Shown: positions 32,552-41,111 of the stretch, in pieces
Layout: every line of letters begins with the position of its first letter
Position numbering within the stretch: the stretch's first letter is position 1
NCBI GenBank assembly: GCA_022779365.1
Contig: JALFSI010000040.1
Coordinates: 62,001 to 126,000 of the forward strand
Source: CAG-170 sp022779365
GTDB taxonomy: Bacteria; Bacillota; Clostridia; Oscillospirales; Oscillospiraceae
DNA length: 64,000 nucleotides
Reading direction: 5' to 3'
The notes under the pieces: model-generated
The model's input: the letters and a program-made list of their open reading frames with translations, nothing else
Database searches by the model: none
What the model was told of the DNA's origin: nothing
Position numbers and translations under genes: made by a program

Positions 32552-33717
32552 ACGATCCTCGCGCCGGTCTTTTCGTGCTCGATGAGCTTCCACGTTGCGT
32601 CAATGAGATTCGAGAACAGCGGGTTTTCCATCGCGCGGATGATGAAGGACTGGCGCGGGGAGTTGATGTCCTCGCCGGAGACCTGAAACAGCCCGTTTTC
32701 GTCGCACAGCGCGCGCAGCCGCGCGAGCTGCTCCGGCGTGTTGCGCGTGGGCATATAGGTCACCGCGCGGATGCCGCACGCCTTCAGGCACGCGATGACC
32801 TCGTCCAGATAGTCGTCCTCAAATTTCTGCGCCTTTTTGTCGCCCGTGACCGACGCGGTCACGTCCCCCAGATACGCGTAGCACAGCAGCGCGTCCACGC
32901 GCTCGCACAGCGCCACGACATCCGCCACCTTCGGGCATTCGTCGGTCGCGTCAATGTAAATTTTCGGCACGAACGCCGATTTCAGAATGCCCAGCAGGTC
33001 GTATTCGTAGAAGGGATACGCCGTGTCCAGCATCTGGCTTTTCTGCTTTTCCGAGAGCGAAAGCCCGATGGACGCAAGATAGTCCGCCATCGGCTGCCCT
33101 TTCCCGGCTTTTTTCACCATCGCGATGGCGAGCGCGTACATTAAATGCCGCTCCGTCACGCCGCCGCCCTCCGCCGCCTCGCTCAGCGGCAGCACGTCGC
33201 GGTCGTAGTCCAGCCCAATGCCGGGCAGCAGCGCGTTGATCTTTTCGACCATCGCACGGCTGCGCACATGGCGCGCGGCGCGGTAGGGCGCGAAAAAAGC
33301 CTGCACCTCGTCAATGCGGTCGTGCGGGACAGATTGGATGGTCATGTAGCTCACGCCCACCTGATCGGGGTTGTTCGTCCGCCGACCCGCCAGCGCCGTG
33401 CCGTCCATCGACACGCGGCACTCCATGCCCACTGTCGCAGGCATCCCCACGAGCTGCGCTGCCGCGAGAAATTCCCGCGCGCCCGCGATGGAGTCGTGGT
33501 CGATGATCCCCGCCGTGCAAAGCCCCTCCATCCGCGCGGCAAACACCGCCGCCGTGGGAGAGTAGGGCGAGAAGGAATACGTCGTATGGATGTGGTTGTT
33601 GATGTACTGCGGCACAGTCGGCGGAAATTGAGAGTCCTTGCAGACCTCCCGCAGATTCGCCAGCCGCTCGTCCGCCGTCGGCGCGTTCAGTTTGTTGAGA
33701 ATGGCAATGTCGATCAT
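32548..33717 (-). CDS. PHP-domain phosphoesterase
   Basis: 389 residues. The metal-binding motif H-x-H appears as NNHIHTTYSFSPY (~residue 40), then GIIDHDSIAGARE (~72) and VGMECRVSM; later histidines and aspartates (KIYIDATDECPKV) are consistent with a PHP trinuclear metal site. Family members hydrolyse phosphoesters of sugars, histidinol or nucleotides; this substrate is unknown. It is cotranscribed with a sorbitol-6-phosphate-dehydrogenase-like SDR, suggesting a sugar or polyol phosphate. Confidence 0.8.
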   Translation of the reverse strand: MIDIAILNKLNAPTADERLANLREVCKDSQFPPTVPQYINNHIHTTYSFSPYSPTAAVFAARMEGLCTAGIIDHDSIAGAREFLAAAQLVGMPATVGMECRVSMDGTALAGRRTNNPDQVGVSYMTIQSVPHDRIDEVQAFFAPYRAARHVRSRAMVEKINALLPGIGLDYDRDVLPLSEAAEGGGVTERHLMYALAIAMVKKAGKGQPMADYLASIGLSLSEKQKSQMLDTAYPFYEYDLLGILKSAFVPKIYIDATDECPKVADVVALCERVDALLCYAYLGDVTASVTGDKKAQKFEDDYLDEVIACLKACGIRAVTYMPTRNTPEQLARLRALCDENGLFQVSGEDINSPRQSFIIRAMENPLFSNLIDATWKLIEHEKTGARIV

Positions 33718-33727
33718 CGTGCTGCCC

Positions 33728-34606
33728 TCAGTTCAGCATGACCTGCCCGCCTGTTACCGGGATCGCCTGACCTGTTTCGTACTTCTGCTCCACGCAGTAC
33801 ATGACGGCGCGCGCCACGTCGATGGGCAGACAGCCGCGGTTCATCGGGACCTTCGCCTCGTAGAACCGCCGCACATCGGCGACCGTTTTCGCGCCCGGCA
33901 CTTTACCGGCGTTCAGGTACTGCACGAACAGCCCGCGCTCAGGGTCAGACCACAGCGGACCGTCGAGGAAGTTGCCGGGGCAGACGGCGTTCACCTTAAT
34001 GTTGTACGCGCACAGCTCCAGCGCGAACGACTGCGTGAGCCCGATCCCGCCGAACTTCGAGCCGGCGTAGGCAAAATTCTTGTTAGACCCCTCGAGACCC
34101 GACTTGGAGTTCAGCGTCACGATGTCGAACATCGCATCCGGGTCTGCCTCGTGCTGCGCCTGCATGATGATGGCGGCGTATTTCGCGCAGAGGAAATAGC
34201 CGGTGTAGTTGATGTTGGTGACGAACTCAAAGTCCTTCTTTTCCACCTGCGCGATGGGACCGGAGCGCACCACGCCCGCGTTCGAGAGCATGAGGTCGAG
34301 CCCGCCGAACAGCTCTACGGTCCTGCCGACCATGGCGGCGACGGACTCCTCATCGTACACGTTCACCGCGATGGCGACGGCGCGCTCGCCGAACTCCTCC
34401 GCGACCTGCTTGGCCAGCGGCTCGTTCATGTCCGCGATGACGACCGTTGCGCCTTCCTTATACAGCTCCTCGGCGATGCCTTTGCCGAAGCCCTGCGCCG
34501 CGCCGGTCACAATGCAGATCTTGCCTGCCATGCGCCCCACGCCCGCCGGACGGTCATGGATATTTTCCCTGGCGAGTTCACACCACTTTGTCATGTCAAC
34601 GCTCAT
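33728..34606 (-). CDS. Short-chain dehydrogenase/reductase (sorbitol-6-phosphate dehydrogenase-like)
   Basis: 292 residues, extended by ~30 at the N-terminus relative to classical SDRs. NAD(P)-binding TGAAQGFGKGIAEELYKEGA, active-site loop LSNAGVV, catalytic Ser in VTLNSKSGLEG and Tyr-x-x-x-Lys in YAGSKFGG; the typical VNAVCPGNFLDGPLW follows. It oxidises or reduces a hydroxyl on a polyol phosphate or similar compound. AAAGGA precedes ATG 34606. First gene of the three-gene operon. Confidence 0.85.
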   Translation of the reverse strand: MSVDMTKWCELARENIHDRPAGVGRMAGKICIVTGAAQGFGKGIAEELYKEGATVVIADMNEPLAKQVAEEFGERAVAIAVNVYDEESVAAMVGRTVELFGGLDLMLSNAGVVRSGPIAQVEKKDFEFVTNINYTGYFLCAKYAAIIMQAQHEADPDAMFDIVTLNSKSGLEGSNKNFAYAGSKFGGIGLTQSFALELCAYNIKVNAVCPGNFLDGPLWSDPERGLFVQYLNAGKVPGAKTVADVRRFYEAKVPMNRGCLPIDVARAVMYCVEQKYETGQAIPVTGGQVMLN

Positions 34607-34671
34607 AAATTCGCATCCTTTCGCAATTTTTCGCAAAACGATTCGCGTCGTTTTTTCGATTTCTGGTTTCT

Positions 34672-34699
34672 ATTATATACTTTTTGACGGGAAATGCAA
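34672..34699 (-). promoter_or_regulatory. Promoter of the SDR operon
   Basis: Minus strand TTGCAT (34699-34694), 16-base spacer, TATAAT (34677-34672). Confidence 0.75.
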
Positions 34700-34707
34700 G
34701 ACATGGC

Positions 34708-34735
34708 TTGCAAAAATGACAGGATCGTGTAAAAT
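34708..34735 (+). promoter_or_regulatory. Promoter of the nucleoside hydrolase gene
   Basis: TTGCAA (34708-34713), 16-base spacer, TAAAAT (34730-34735), back to back with the SDR promoter. Confidence 0.65.
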
Positions 34736-34760
34736 GAGACCAGGATGGAGGTGCATTTTC

Positions 34761-35681
34761 ATGGCAGTCAGACCGTTACTGATCTTTACCGACCCCGGCA
34801 TCGACGATTTCATCGCGCTTTCGATGCTCCTGCGCGACTCGGCGTTTGAGGTCTGCGGCATCGTGAGCCTGAGCGGCAACGTCGGGCTGGACGTGACCGT
34901 CAACAACGCGCTGCTGTGCGTGGAGCTGAACGGGCGTGCGGACGTGCCCGTGTTGGCGGGCAGCGCCAAGCCGCTCTGCCGCCCCGCGCGCACCGCGGCG
35001 AATATCCACGGCAAGAGCGGGCTCGGCAAGCACGTTGAGGAATATTCGACCCTCGCCGCCTGCGCCGAAAACGCGGAGGAATTTACCGCGCGGATGGTGA
35101 AAAAATATGCAGGCGCGCTGGAGCTGGTCTCGCTCGGACCGCTGACGGACGTGGCGCTGGCGCTGCAAAGACACCCGGAGCTCGTGCCGCTGGTGCGCGA
35201 CGTGCTCATCATGGGTGGCGGCGTGAGGCGCGGCAACGCGACAAAATACGCCGAATTTAACATCATAGCCGACCCCGAAGCGGCGGCGTTCGTTTTTTCC
35301 TGCGGCGTGCACGTCACAATGGTGGGGCTGGATGCCACGCACGAATGCGTCCTGCCGCGCAGCAGCATCCCGCAGCCGGGTGCGACGCGGCTGGGCAGGC
35401 TCGTCCCCACAATGCTGCATGATTATGCGGATGTATACAAAACTGTGCATAATTTGGAGGGCATGGTCATCCACGACGCGATCTGCGTACTGATGCTCTC
35501 GCACCCCGATTGGTTCCACTGTGAGGAGCACCGGGTGTCCATCTGTCTGGACGAGGGCGAGCATCTCGGTCAGACTGTGGTCGCCCCCGACGGCGCAACA
35601 AACTGCACCGTGGCGATGGACGCGGACGCGGAGAAAGTAAACGGCTATCTCGCCGAATTTGCGCGGGAGCTTGCGAAGTAA
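34761..35681 (+). CDS. Inosine/uridine-preferring nucleoside hydrolase
   Basis: 306 residues. The calcium-binding signature appears as FTDPGIDDFIALSMLL (residues ~9-24; the usual D-x-D-x-x-x-D-D reads D-P-G-I-D-D, one residue shorter), with LVSLGPLTDVALAL, IMGGGVRRGNATKYAEFNI and ADPEAAAFVF all typical. It hydrolyses the N-glycosidic bond of ribonucleosides to ribose and base for salvage. GGAGG precedes ATG 34761. Single-gene unit with its own promoter and terminator. Confidence 0.88.
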   Translation: MAVRPLLIFTDPGIDDFIALSMLLRDSAFEVCGIVSLSGNVGLDVTVNNALLCVELNGRADVPVLAGSAKPLCRPARTAANIHGKSGLGKHVEEYSTLAACAENAEEFTARMVKKYAGALELVSLGPLTDVALALQRHPELVPLVRDVLIMGGGVRRGNATKYAEFNIIADPEAAAFVFSCGVHVTMVGLDATHECVLPRSSIPQPGATRLGRLVPTMLHDYADVYKTVHNLEGMVIHDAICVLMLSHPDWFHCEEHRVSICLDEGEHLGQTVVAPDGATNCTVAMDADAEKVNGYLAEFARELAK

Positions 35682-35692
35682 ATAAGATACGA

Positions 35693-35728
35693 AACCAGCG
35701 CCGCCCAACCGGGCGGCGCTGGTTTTGT
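35693..35728 (+). terminator. Terminator after nucleoside hydrolase
   Basis: Perfect 14-bp stem (35693-35706 with 35711-35724), AACC loop, TTTT tail. Confidence 0.9.
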
Positions 35729-35730
35729 GT

Positions 35731-36150
35731 ATGGGAACGGAAGGCGTTTCTCCTGCTGCATCCCAACCGACCGAAGTCAGCGAACGTGGATACCTCGAAA
35801 CGCCTTCCACTGGTGACAGCGTAGCACAGAACGCGGAAGCTGTCAAGCGGGAGACAAAAAACGGCAGCCAGGCGGACACGAAGTCCCAGGGTAGATTCCC
35901 TATCAAGGCTGCCACCATCAGCATAAAGGATTTTCTTGGAATTGTCAATAGCACGCATCAAAGTATTTTGCCGCAGGATGTGCTTGCGGCGTTCAAAGAG
36001 ACGCCCAGGTGGACACGAAGTCCCAGGGAGTTTACCCTTCCATGAACGTCTCTAAAATTAAAATAGCAGATTTCTTGAATATTGTCAATGGCAGCCACCA
36101 GAGCATATTGCCGGGTGGTGTTTTGGAAAAAATGGGGGCAAAGCGCGCGG
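35731..36150 (+). pseudogene. Phage-like gene debris with tandemly duplicated module
   Basis: Two copies of one ~45-residue module lie head to tail in different frames: ADTKSQGRFPIKAAT...SIKDFLGIVNSTHQSILPQD, then VDTKSQGVYPSMNVS...KIADFLNIVNGSHQSILPGG. Neither has a ribosome binding site or complete context, and the first copy runs out of frame at the junction (~36,005). The sequence style recalls the internal repeats of large polyvalent phage proteins. Upstream coding-like text (QPTEVSERGYLETPSTGD) is flanked by a 12-bp inverted repeat (35,739-35,750 with 35,797-35,808). Confidence 0.5.
35875..36028 (+). repeat. Direct repeat bounding the duplicated module
   Basis: The 17-base string GACACGAAGTCCCAGGG occurs at 35,875-35,891 and 36,012-36,028, 137 bases apart, at the same codon position of each module copy. 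Confidence 0.85.
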
Positions 36151-36154
36151 AGGA

Positions 36155-36919
36155 TGGACCTATCGGACAGCGTATTTTGAGGATTTTGACGGCAAGTACT
36201 ATGAAACCACGATCTCGGCTGCGCAAAGCGATGCTGGAAAGATGATCTACAACATGGGGCAGATGCAAGAAAGAAGCACACCCCAAATTAACGGCTCTTC
36301 CAGTGCAAGCACTGGCGCTCAGTGGGGGAGTACTTCTTCCACTGACAGTGTACGCGCAGAGGGTAAAAATGTCAACAGAAAATATTCGCCAGAGGCAGAG
36401 AATGATCGACGGAAGGCGGCGCAGTTTGCGGTGATCCAGAGCAGCAACGCGGCGGAGGACGCGGCGGAGAAGATGTAGTATATGGCGGAAGACCCCGCCA
36501 CGCTGCTGCCGGAGCTGACGGGGAGGATACAGTTCGATCTGACGTGGCTGTCGGAGCATTATGACGCGCTGCCGCGCGACAATCAGGCGTATGTCATCCG
36601 CGACGCGGACGGGGCGTTCGTCAGCGAATTTTTCTGGGCGCGCTACGGTGCGAAGGACGGCAAGGGCTGGATCGCGCTCGAGGCGGTATACGACGGCACG
36701 CACAACTGGGGCGCGAGCTACATCGTAGACGGGATCTATGAGGAGGCGTACTACTACACGACGCAGAATGGGTACGAATTTCTCATCACGGCGGACAGCG
36801 GCACGGTCTGGGCGGACTGCACCACCGACCACGCGAGCGTCAGCCTGTACGGTGCGTATCTGACAACGCAGGACATGGAGCAGATCGTGGAATACATGGC
36901 GGTGTCCATGCGGGAATAA
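36155..36919 (+). pseudogene. Chimeric debris ORF with in-frame amber codon
   Basis: The frame opens without a start at WTYRTAYFEDFDGKYYETTI, resembling the nuclease-like tail of phage polyvalent proteins (DFDGKYY...NMGQMQERSTPQINGSSS). It passes to NVNRKYSPEAENDRRKAAQF and AAEDAAEKM, hits TAG at 36,476-36,478 and continues in frame as YMAEDPATLLPELTGRIQFD to TAA at 36,919. The last 145 residues look like a C-terminal extracytoplasmic domain (GYEFLITADSGTVWADCTTD). A protein starting at ATG 36,482 is possible but only GGAGAAG stands before it. Confidence 0.5.
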
Positions 36920-36931
36920 ACAAAAAACGAC

Positions 36932-36965
36932 CGGGGCGGGGATAGATTTCTCCGCCCCGATTTTT
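36932..36965 (+). terminator. Terminator after the debris ORF
   Basis: 8-bp CGGGGCGG/CCGCCCCG stem (36932-36939 with 36952-36959), 12-base loop, ATTTTTAT tail. Confidence 0.7.
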
Positions 36966-36970
36966 ATATG

Positions 36971-37028
36971 TTGACAAATTCGTATACAGTGTTATACTGA
37001 GTGGGAAAAGTTATACTTCGGATACGAA
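36971..37028 (+). promoter_or_regulatory. Promoter and inverted-repeat operator of the AbrB-ABC operon
   Basis: TTGACA (36971-36976), 16-base spacer, TATACT (36993-36998). TTCGTATAC at 36,979-36,987 is mirrored by GGATACGAA at 37,019-37,027, and GTTATACT occurs twice (36,991 and 37,010 region). The arms flank the expected start site, as expected of a self-regulated operon. Confidence 0.6.
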
Positions 37029-37040
37029 CGGAGGGACGAT

Positions 37041-37277
37041 ATGGGGCTGCAATATCCCAAGGGAAAGTTTTTGAGCATCGTGAAGGTCGGCGAAAAGGGG
37101 CAGATCGTGATCCCCAAGGGGGCGCGGGAGCTGTTCGGCATTCAGCCGGGCGATCAGCTTTTGCTGATGGCGGACAAAAAGCGCGGCATCGCGCTGGTGA
37201 GCGAAGCCTCGCTCGCCGCGCCGGAGCGGCTGTGGGACATGGCAAAGGAGCAGGACGATGGAAGTATTGAGGATTGA
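37041..37277 (+). CDS. SpoVT/AbrB-type DNA-binding protein
   Basis: 78 residues. The swapped-hairpin AbrB domain is VKVGEKGQIVIPKGARELFG then IQPGDQLLLMADKKRGIALV. CGGAGGGA precedes ATG 37041. It overlaps the ATPase gene by 20 bases, so it is probably the regulator of this transporter operon and may bind the inverted repeat upstream of itself. Confidence 0.85.
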   Translation: MGLQYPKGKFLSIVKVGEKGQIVIPKGARELFGIQPGDQLLLMADKKRGIALVSEASLAAPERLWDMAKEQDDGSIED

Positions 37278-38106
37278 GGGGCTGTGCAAGCGCTATCCGG
37301 CGTTTGCGCTGGAAAACGTCTCGTTTTCCATGCAGCCCGGCACGATCATGGGGCTGATCGGGCGCAACGGCGCGGGCAAAACAACGACGCTCAAGTCGCT
37401 GCTGCACGTCGTGCATCCCGACGCGGGCAAAATTACGCTTTTGGGTATGGACATGGACACGCAGGAGCTGGCGATCCGCAAAAAGCTCGGCTATGTGTCG
37501 GGCACGGCGGGGTACTATCCCAGAAAGCGCCTGCGGCAGCTTGCGGATGTGACGCGCGCGTTTTACCCGGACTGGGACGAGGCGGCATATCAGGACTGCC
37601 TGCGGCGGTTCTCGCTGGATGAAAACAAGCGCGTGAGCGAGCTTTCGGAGGGCATGAAGGTGAAATTCCAGCTTGCGCTGGCGCTGTCGCACCGGGCGGA
37701 GCTGCTGATTTTGGATGAGCCGACGTCGGGGCTCGACCCCGTTTCGCGCGACGATCTGCTGGAGCTGTTTTTGACGCTCTCGGAGCGGGGGACGGCAATT
37801 TTGTTCTCAACGCACATCACGTCTGACCTTGAAAAGTGCGCGGACACTATCACCTACCTGCAAAACGGTCGCGTGCGGCTGGCGGGCACGCGGGAGGATA
37901 TTCTGGCGCAGTGGCGCGTGGTGACGGGCGAAGCCTCGCAGCGCACGGCGGCGCTGGACGCGGCGATGACCGGCTGCCGCGAGCACCGGGGCGAATTTGA
38001 GGGTCTGGTGCGCGCGCAGGACGCGAAAATTGCGGCGGGCTGCTCTGTGCGCCCGGCGACGCTGGAAGAGCTGATGGTGTTTTTGGAGCGGGAGGCGGAA
38101 GCATGA
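37258..38106 (+). CDS. ABC transporter ATP-binding protein (YtrB-like)
   Basis: 282 residues. Walker A GRNGAGKTTTLKSLL, Q-loop region YVSGTAGYYPRKRL, signature ELSEGMKVKFQLALALSH (S-E-G-M-K variant of LSGGQ as in YtrB/BcrA-like ATPases), Walker B LLILDEPTSGLDPVS and switch His in LFSTHITSDLEKC. It partners the ABC-2 permease that overlaps its end by four bases. Likely export or envelope-stress role, substrate unknown. Confidence 0.88.
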   Translation: MEVLRIEGLCKRYPAFALENVSFSMQPGTIMGLIGRNGAGKTTTLKSLLHVVHPDAGKITLLGMDMDTQELAIRKKLGYVSGTAGYYPRKRLRQLADVTRAFYPDWDEAAYQDCLRRFSLDENKRVSELSEGMKVKFQLALALSHRAELLILDEPTSGLDPVSRDDLLELFLTLSERGTAILFSTHITSDLEKCADTITYLQNGRVRLAGTREDILAQWRVVTGEASQRTAALDAAMTGCREHRGEFEGLVRAQDAKIAAGCSVRPATLEELMVFLEREAEA

Positions 38107-38747
38107 AGGCGCTGATGAAAAAAGAATGGCGGCTGGCGATGATGCCTGTGCCGCTGCTGTTTCTGGCGCTTAGCGTGCTGGTGCTTGTGCCGAATTATCC
38201 ATATTATGTGACGTTTTTCTACACCACGCTCGGCATTTTCCTGTTTTTCCAGGCGGCGCGTGAGAACCGCGACATCGCGTATATGCTCCTGCTGCCGGTA
38301 AAAAAGCAGCAGATGGTGTATGCCCGCGTGTGGACGGTGGTGCAGATCGAGCTGCTGCAGCTCGTGTGCTGCGTGCCGTTTATGCTCGTGCGGGCGGGGT
38401 ACGGCATCCAGAACGCCGTCGGGATCGAGGCAAACTGCGCGTTTCTCGGTCTTGGCGCGGTCCTGCTGGGCGTGTTCAACAGCGTGTTTTTGCCGATGCA
38501 CTACAAAAACGGCTATGACCTCGGAAAGCCGTTCATCGTGTCGAGCATCGTGATGTTTTTGAGCATTTGCGTTTTGGAGGTGCTGGAGCACATCGTGCCG
38601 TATATGAAAACGGTCTGCGAGCGCTACGACATCGCCGGGCAGGTGCAGCAGCTCCCGGTGCTCTTCGGCGGACTGCTCGTGTATGCGGGGCTGACGGCTC
38701 TCGCCGCACGGCGCTCCGCGAAGCGATTTGAAAAGGCGGACTTATAA
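38103..38747 (+). CDS. ABC-2 type membrane protein
   Basis: 214 residues with six hydrophobic segments (PLLFLALSVLVLVPNY, ILFLFFQAAREN-like N-terminal pair, GVFNSVFLPMHYKNGYDLGK loop, VPFMLVRAGYG). YtrC/DUF1430-like membrane partners of GntR- or AbrB-controlled transporters have this size. Translationally coupled to the ATPase. The operon ends at a strong bidirectional terminator. Confidence 0.8.
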   Translation: MKALMKKEWRLAMMPVPLLFLALSVLVLVPNYPYYVTFFYTTLGIFLFFQAARENRDIAYMLLLPVKKQQMVYARVWTVVQIELLQLVCCVPFMLVRAGYGIQNAVGIEANCAFLGLGAVLLGVFNSVFLPMHYKNGYDLGKPFIVSSIVMFLSICVLEVLEHIVPYMKTVCERYDIAGQVQQLPVLFGGLLVYAGLTALAARRSAKRFEKADL

Positions 38748-38751
38748 AAAA

Positions 38752-38785
38752 GACCCCCGGCAGCACATTCGTGCTGCCGGGGGTC
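38752..38785. terminator. Bidirectional terminator
   Basis: Perfect 15-bp GC-rich stem (38752-38766 with 38771-38785), ATTC loop, A-run on the left. Between convergent ABC-2 and darA genes. Confidence 0.85.
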
Positions 38786-38827
38786 GGTACATAAAAGAGC
38801 TTTTGCGACCATGAGCGCCTGCCAGGG

Positions 38828-39163
38828 TCAGAATTTTTCGCAGGCATCGACATCGAGGACGAACACGACGATGCCGCCGACCTGAACGTTTACCGGCTGG
38901 GGCGGCAGACCGCTTTCGACCGGCATGGGGATGAACGCCGTCTCGCTGCGCACACCGCCGTGCTGCTTTAAAAGCTCGATCGCAGCGGGCAGGCGGTCCT
39001 TTGTCACGCCGATCATCAGCGTGACGCTCTTGCGCTTGAGAAAACCGCCGGTGGAGTTGAGAACGGTAACGTAATAGCCGTTTTCGGTGAGGTCGCGGAC
39101 GACCTCCGCCTCATCGTCGCCGGAGAGGACGGCAATGATCATTTTTTCACAGGGAAGCTGCAT
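38828..39163 (-). CDS. darA: Cyclic-di-AMP receptor, PII-like
   Basis: 111 residues. The PII-like fold of DarA/PstA is recognisable: MIIAVLSGDDEAEVVRDLTE, the T-loop region STGGFLKRKSVTLMIGV (~residues 37-53) and the C-terminal VNVQVGGIVVFVLDVDACEKF. Homotrimers bind c-di-AMP, a regulator of potassium and wall homeostasis; downstream targets are unknown. AAGGAGG precedes the start. It is followed on the same strand, 22 bases upstream, by the NAD synthetase gene, so they may share a transcript. Confidence 0.88.
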   Translation of the reverse strand: MQLPCEKMIIAVLSGDDEAEVVRDLTENGYYVTVLNSTGGFLKRKSVTLMIGVTKDRLPAAIELLKQHGGVRSETAFIPMPVESGLPPQPVNVQVGGIVVFVLDVDACEKF

Positions 39164-39185
39164 AATAAACCCTCCTTAAAATCTA

Positions 39186-41111
39186 TTAGCCTTCCACGCT
39201 CAGCGTGTCCAGCTCCGCCTGCCATGCGGACGCGCACGCGTCACTCGGCATCCGCCAGTCGCCGCGCGGCGAGAGCGTGACCGAGCCGACCTTCGGTCCG
39301 TCCGGCAGGCAGCTCCGCTTGAACTGCTGCTGGAAGAAGCGGCGGTAGAAGTTTTTGAGCCAGTGCAGGAGAACCTCATTGGAATAGCGATCAGACAGCG
39401 CGCGCTGCGCCAGACGGTAAATTTTTGCCGGGGAGAAGCCGAAGCGCAGGACGTAGTACAGATAAAAATCGTGCAGCTCATACGGCCCGACGAGCGATTC
39501 GGTCTGCTGGGCGATCTCGCCGTTTTCATCCGCCGGCAGAAGCTCCGGGCTGACGGGCGTGGCGAGGATGTCCAGCAGGACGGCGCTCAGTTCCTCCGAT
39601 GCGGCGCTTTCCGCCTCGTAGCGGACGATGTGGCGCACGAGCGTTTTGGGAACGCCGGCGTTGACGCCGTACATACTCATATGGTCGCCGTTATAGGTCG
39701 CCCAGCCGAGGGCAAGCTCACTGAGGTCGCCCGTACCGACGACGATGCCGCCCGTGCGGTTGGCGAGATCCATAAGCGTGAGCGTGCGCACGCGCGCCTG
39801 ACCGTTTTCATACGTTACGTCGTGTACGCTCTCGCTCTGCCCAATGTCGGCAAAGTGGCTGCGGACGGTGTTTGCGATGGGAATTTCGCAGAACCGCACG
39901 CCCAAAAGCTCACACAAAAGCTGCGCGTTGGAGCGCGTGCGGTGCGTCGTGCCGAAGCACGGCATGGTGGCGGCGAGGATGTCAGTCATCGGGCGCGCCA
40001 GACGCTTCATCGCGCGCACCGCGACGAGCAGCGCAAGGCAGCTATCAAGACCGCCGGAGATGCCGATGACGGCAGTTTTTGCATGCGCGTGCTCGATGCG
40101 CTTGGCAAGCCCGTCCGCCTGCATCTCCAAGATCAGCTCGCAGCGCTCGGCGCGCGCGGCGTCGTCCGCAGGGACGAACGGCGTGGGCGAGACGGAGCGG
40201 GTGAGCTTGAGGCGGCGCAGCGGGAGCTCAAAATCGACCACCCAATAGTCGCGGTCATCCAGCGGCTCAAAGGTCGTGTTGCGGCAGCGCTCGGCGAGCA
40301 TCCGCTCGAGGTCCAGCTCCGTGCAGGCGTAGCCGCAGGCGAAGGGCTTGCTCTCAGCGAGAAGCGCACCGTTTTCGCAGATGAGGTCGTGCGCGGCAAA
40401 GACCATATCGGTGGTCGATTCACCGTGCCCGGCGTCGGCATAGAGATACGCGCACAGCAGCCGTGCCGACTGCTGGCTGACGAGCGCGCGGCGGTAGTCC
40501 GCCTTGCCGACGGTCTCGTCGCTGGCGGAGAGATTGGCGATGACGGTCGCGCCCGCGAGGGCGTGCGCCGTGCTCGGCGGCAGCGGCGCCCAGAGATCCT
40601 CACAGATCTCGACCGCGAGCGTAAAGGCGGGCATGGACGCGCAGCGGAACAGCAGCTTTGTGCCAAGCGGCGCGGTCTGACCGGCAAACGGCACGCTCTG
40701 CGTGACGCGGGGCGCGGGGGAGAAGTGGCGGCGCTCATAAAATTCACCGTAATTGGGGATGTGCGTTTTGGACACAAGACCCAGAAGCTGCCCGCGGCAG
40801 ACGACGGCGGCGCAGTTATAGAGCTTGCCGGAAACGGCGGCGGGCAGCCCGACGAGCGCGACAAGCTCCAGCTCACGGCTGGCGTCCAGAATGTCACACA
40901 GCGCCGCCTCGGCGGCTTTTTGCAGCGGCTGCTGCAAAAACAGGTCGCCGCAGGTATAGCCCGTCAGCCCCAGCTCCGGGAATACGGCAAGCTGCACGCC
41001 GCTCTTTGCCGCGCGCTGCATCGCCTCAATGGTCATCCGGGCATTATAGGCGCAGTCCGCCACGCGCAGGGCGGGGGAGACGGCGCAGGCTCTGATAAAA
41101 CCGTGGATCAT
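39186..41111 (-). CDS. nadE: Glutamine-dependent NAD+ synthetase
   Basis: 641 residues. N-terminal nitrilase-type glutaminase domain (Glu in VFPELGLTGY, Lys in GLVSKTHIPNYGEFYE, Cys in VEICEDLWAPL) followed by the ATP-pyrophosphatase synthetase with GISGGLDSCLALLVAVRAM and GTGDLSELALGWATYNGDHM. It amidates nicotinic acid adenine dinucleotide to NAD+ using ammonia channelled from glutamine. Length and domain order are complete. Located upstream of darA in the same direction. Confidence 0.93.
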   Translation of the reverse strand: MIHGFIRACAVSPALRVADCAYNARMTIEAMQRAAKSGVQLAVFPELGLTGYTCGDLFLQQPLQKAAEAALCDILDASRELELVALVGLPAAVSGKLYNCAAVVCRGQLLGLVSKTHIPNYGEFYERRHFSPAPRVTQSVPFAGQTAPLGTKLLFRCASMPAFTLAVEICEDLWAPLPPSTAHALAGATVIANLSASDETVGKADYRRALVSQQSARLLCAYLYADAGHGESTTDMVFAAHDLICENGALLAESKPFACGYACTELDLERMLAERCRNTTFEPLDDRDYWVVDFELPLRRLKLTRSVSPTPFVPADDAARAERCELILEMQADGLAKRIEHAHAKTAVIGISGGLDSCLALLVAVRAMKRLARPMTDILAATMPCFGTTHRTRSNAQLLCELLGVRFCEIPIANTVRSHFADIGQSESVHDVTYENGQARVRTLTLMDLANRTGGIVVGTGDLSELALGWATYNGDHMSMYGVNAGVPKTLVRHIVRYEAESAASEELSAVLLDILATPVSPELLPADENGEIAQQTESLVGPYELHDFYLYYVLRFGFSPAKIYRLAQRALSDRYSNEVLLHWLKNFYRRFFQQQFKRSCLPDGPKVGSVTLSPRGDWRMPSDACASAWQAELDTLSVEG

